Assembly: GCA_946892075.1 (NCBI GenBank)
Contig: CAMPNZ010000009.1
Location: forward strand, 1-34,658
DNA length: 34,658 nucleotides
Reading direction: 5' to 3'
Source: an uncultured Coriobacteriales bacterium
GTDB taxonomy: Bacteria > Actinomycetota > Coriobacteriia > Coriobacteriales > Eggerthellaceae
The position numbers and the translations under genes were made by a program. Under the pieces are notes generated by a model. That model made no database searches. It was not told where the DNA came from and was given only the letters and a program-made list of their open reading frames with translations. Shown one piece after another: positions 32,810-34,658 of the stretch (position 1 is its first letter; every line of letters begins with the position of its first letter).

Positions 32810-33079
32810 GTGAGCAGAAGTTTAAAGAAAGGGCCTTTTGTTGAGCCGCGCCTTCTTGGTCGTATTGAGGCTATGAACGAGGCCGGAAAAAAAGAGGTTG
32901 TGAAAACCTGGTCGCGTGCATCTACTATCTTCCCTGAAATGGTAGGACACACGATTGCCGTGCATGACGGGCGCAAACATGTGCCGGTATATGTTACTGA
33001 GTCGATGGTTGGGCATAAATTGGGAGAGTTTTCTCCGACCCGTACATTTAAGGGTCATGCCGCCGATAAGCGCAAATAG
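32810..33079 (+). CDS. rpsS: 30S ribosomal protein S19 (GTG start)
   Basis: 89 residues: SRSLKKGPFVEPRLLGRI, WSRASTIFPEMVGHTIAVHDGRKHVPVYVTESMVGHKLGEFSPTRTFKGH. GTG start five bases after AAGGAG; it gives the exact family N-terminus. S19 pairs with S13 in the 30S head. 22 bases after rplB. Confidence 0.98.
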   Translation: MSRSLKKGPFVEPRLLGRIEAMNEAGKKEVVKTWSRASTIFPEMVGHTIAVHDGRKHVPVYVTESMVGHKLGEFSPTRTFKGHAADKRK

Positions 33080-33091
33080 GAAGGGTGAAAA

Positions 33092-33433
33092 ATGGAAGCT
33101 AAAGCTGTTGCACGCTATGTGCGTGTTTCGCCCCGTAAGGCGCGTATCGTTGTAGACCTTGTACGTGGCAAATCGGTTGTGCGTGCGCAAGAAATTTTGG
33201 CATACACCAATCGCGCTATCGCTGAATGTGTTGAAAAAACACTCAATTCAGCTGTTGCGAATGCTGAAAACGTGCATAATGTTCGTGCTGATTTGCTGTA
33301 CGTGAAGGAAGCTTTTGTAAACGAAGGACCTACGATGAAACGTATTCGTCCTCGCGCAAAAGGCTCAGCTGCACGTATTCGTAAACGTTCGAGCCATATT
33401 ACCATTATCGTTGCAACACGAGAGGAGGATTAA
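33092..33433 (+). CDS. rplV: 50S ribosomal protein L22
   Basis: 113 residues: ARYVRVSPRKARIVVDLVRGK at the start and the tunnel-lining hairpin PTMKRIRPRAKGSAARIRKRSSHITI near the end, the loop involved in macrolide resistance in other species; it appears unaltered. AAGGGTG site; 12 bases after rpsS. Confidence 0.98.
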   Translation: MEAKAVARYVRVSPRKARIVVDLVRGKSVVRAQEILAYTNRAIAECVEKTLNSAVANAENVHNVRADLLYVKEAFVNEGPTMKRIRPRAKGSAARIRKRSSHITIIVATREED

Positions 33434-33439
33434 AGTCTT

Positions 33440-34165
33440 ATGGGTCAAAAAGTAAGCCCTACCGGTTTTCGTCTTGGCATTACGGAAAATTGGCGTAGCC
33501 GTTGGTATGCAAACAAAGAGTACGCAAAGTCTCTTGAAAATGACCAGGCTATTCGTAATTTTCTTTCAAAAGAATTAGTACGCGCTGCAATTTCTCGCAT
33601 TGAAATTGAACGCGCCGGCGACAAAACCAAAGTTATTATCGTTACTGCCCGCCCTGGTGTTGTAATTGGTAAAAAAGGATCAGAAATCGATTCTTTGCGC
33701 AAAAAGCTGCAATCGATTGCTGTCGGCACTGTTTCAGTTGAGGTTTTGGAAGTTAAGCGTCCAGAACTTGACGCCATTTTGGTTGCTCAGTCGATTGCCG
33801 AGCAGCTTGAAGGCCGCGTTGCTTTCCGTCGCGCGATGCGCAAGGCAGTACAGTCTGCTATGAAAAGCGGCGCCAAGGGCATTCGTATTCAGTGTTCAGG
33901 CCGTTTGGGCGGTGCAGAAATGAGCCGTCGCGAATGGTATCGTGAAGGTCGTGTGCCTTTGCATACCCTACGCGCCAAAATCGACTATGGAGTTGCAACT
34001 GGTGCAACTACCATGGGTTCAATTGGTGTTCAAGTGTGGATTTACCACGGAGAAGTTCTCCCTGGTCAGAAAGCTCCACAGCCTGCGCTCGAAGGCAGCG
34101 CTCGTCCTTCACGTTCGCGCCGTGGCGCTGGACGTGCCGATCGCTCTGAGAGGGGTGCTAAGTAA
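33440..34165 (+). CDS. rpsC: 30S ribosomal protein S3
   Basis: 241 residues. MGQKVSPTGFRLGITENWRSRWYANKEYA at the start, a KH domain with the VVIGKKGSEIDSLRKKL loop, and the mRNA-entry face GAKGIRIQCSGRLGGAEMSRREWYREGRVPLHTLRAKIDYG. A 30-residue Arg/Ser/Ala-rich basic tail extends beyond the core, as in many actinobacteria. GAGGAGG overlaps the end of rplV; its stop abuts the rplP start with no gap. Confidence 0.98.
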   Translation: MGQKVSPTGFRLGITENWRSRWYANKEYAKSLENDQAIRNFLSKELVRAAISRIEIERAGDKTKVIIVTARPGVVIGKKGSEIDSLRKKLQSIAVGTVSVEVLEVKRPELDAILVAQSIAEQLEGRVAFRRAMRKAVQSAMKSGAKGIRIQCSGRLGGAEMSRREWYREGRVPLHTLRAKIDYGVATGATTMGSIGVQVWIYHGEVLPGQKAPQPALEGSARPSRSRRGAGRADRSERGAK

Positions 34166-34588
34166 ATGCTCGTACCTAAGCGTGTTGCGCACCGTAAGGT
34201 GCAGCGTGGTTCCATGAAAGGCGCAGCCAAAGGTGGAACGCGTTTGAATCATGGTCAATATGGCATTCAGGCACTTGAAGCTGCATGGATTACGAACCGC
34301 CAGATTGAGGCAGCTCGTATTGCTATGACGCGTGAAATGAAGCGTGGTGGTAAAGTTTGGATCACCATCTTCCCTGATAAGCCTATTACGAAAAAACCTG
34401 CTGAAACCCGTATGGGTTCTGGTAAAGGTAACCCCGAGGCATGGGTTGCGGTTGTAAAACCGGGCCGTATTATGTTCGAAGTTGGCGGCGTTGAGCCTGA
34501 GGTTGCTCACGAAGCACTTCGTCTTGCGGTTAATAAATTGCCTATCAAGTGCAAGATTGTAACTCGTGAGACAGAAGGGCGGGAATAA
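34166..34588 (+). CDS. rplP: 50S ribosomal protein L16
   Basis: 140 residues: MLVPKRVAHRKVQRG, NHGQYGIQALEAAWITNRQIEAARIAMTR, then ITKKPAETRMGSGKGNPEAWVAVVKPGRIMFEVGGV. It helps place A-site tRNA. Start follows the rpsC stop directly; GAGAGGGG within rpsC serves as ribosome binding site. Confidence 0.98.
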   Translation: MLVPKRVAHRKVQRGSMKGAAKGGTRLNHGQYGIQALEAAWITNRQIEAARIAMTREMKRGGKVWITIFPDKPITKKPAETRMGSGKGNPEAWVAVVKPGRIMFEVGGVEPEVAHEALRLAVNKLPIKCKIVTRETEGRE

Positions 34589-34658
34589 ATGAAAGCGAAA
34601 GAAATTCACGAGCTTTCCGCCGAAGATTTGCAGGCAAAGCTAAAAGATGCGCGCGCAG
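34589..34658 (+). CDS. rpmC: 50S ribosomal protein L29, N-terminal part
   Basis: The window ends after 23 codons. MKAKEIHELSAEDLQAKLKD matches the L29 N-terminus, and the place directly after rplP is the usual one. The ATG adjoins the rplP stop, with a GGGCGGGA site inside rplP. Confidence 0.93.
   Translation, partial: MKAKEIHELSAEDLQAKLKDARA

Overview
The window (about 34.7 kb, near 50% GC, dense genes, Gram-positive-type AAGGAG ribosome binding sites, several GTG/TTG starts) looks like the chromosome of a low-to-mid-GC actinobacterium. A class Coriobacteriia member (Eggerthellaceae-like) is my best guess from the ribosomal protein sequences, the type III glutamine synthetase and the PdxS/PdxT pair; this is inference, not a database result.

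Layout: (1) 1-3503: the end of an ABC importer (permease end plus ATPase with an unusual C-terminal domain), convergent with type III glutamine synthetase. (2) 3738-4655: a thioredoxin-reductase-like flavoprotein lacking the redox cysteines. (3) 4739-14716, all minus strand: a cell-surface glycan cluster with a multi-spanning DUF6020-like protein, GtrA, DUF2304, a polyprenyl-phosphate-sugar-synthase-type GT2, three further GT2 enzymes (one with a second, degenerate GT2 domain) and an acyltransferase-3 membrane protein. A second DUF6020-like protein (14806-16569) is divergent from it, followed by a secreted lipoprotein esterase. GT2 + DUF2304 + GtrA + large membrane protein reads as one machine: make a lipid-linked sugar, flip it, transfer it outside. 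(4) 17769-20625: pdxS-pdxT (vitamin B6) and a Pit phosphate permease. (5) 20939-25125: PcrA/UvrD helicase and a CBS-domain family II pyrophosphatase. (6) 25499-end: the str and S10 ribosomal clusters run together (rpsL, rpsG, fusA, rpsJ, rplC, rplD, rplW, then rplB, rpsS, rplV, rpsC, rplP, rpmC), with no tuf after fusA.

Most notable: the S10 operon is split between rplW and rplB by a strong terminator, a diacylglycerol-kinase-family gene and a 440-base gap carrying a new promoter. The leader regions of rpsL and rplB share a 22-base element (20 of 22 identical) that occurs nowhere else I could find in the window, a good candidate for a common control site of the two ribosomal transcription units. 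Other points are a membrane protein whose ribosome binding site is followed by ATA instead of ATG, an ABC ATPase fused to a DUF1858/ScdA_N-like domain, and a tandem GT2/pseudo-GT2 protein. I saw no tRNA, rRNA, CRISPR array, transposase or phage gene.
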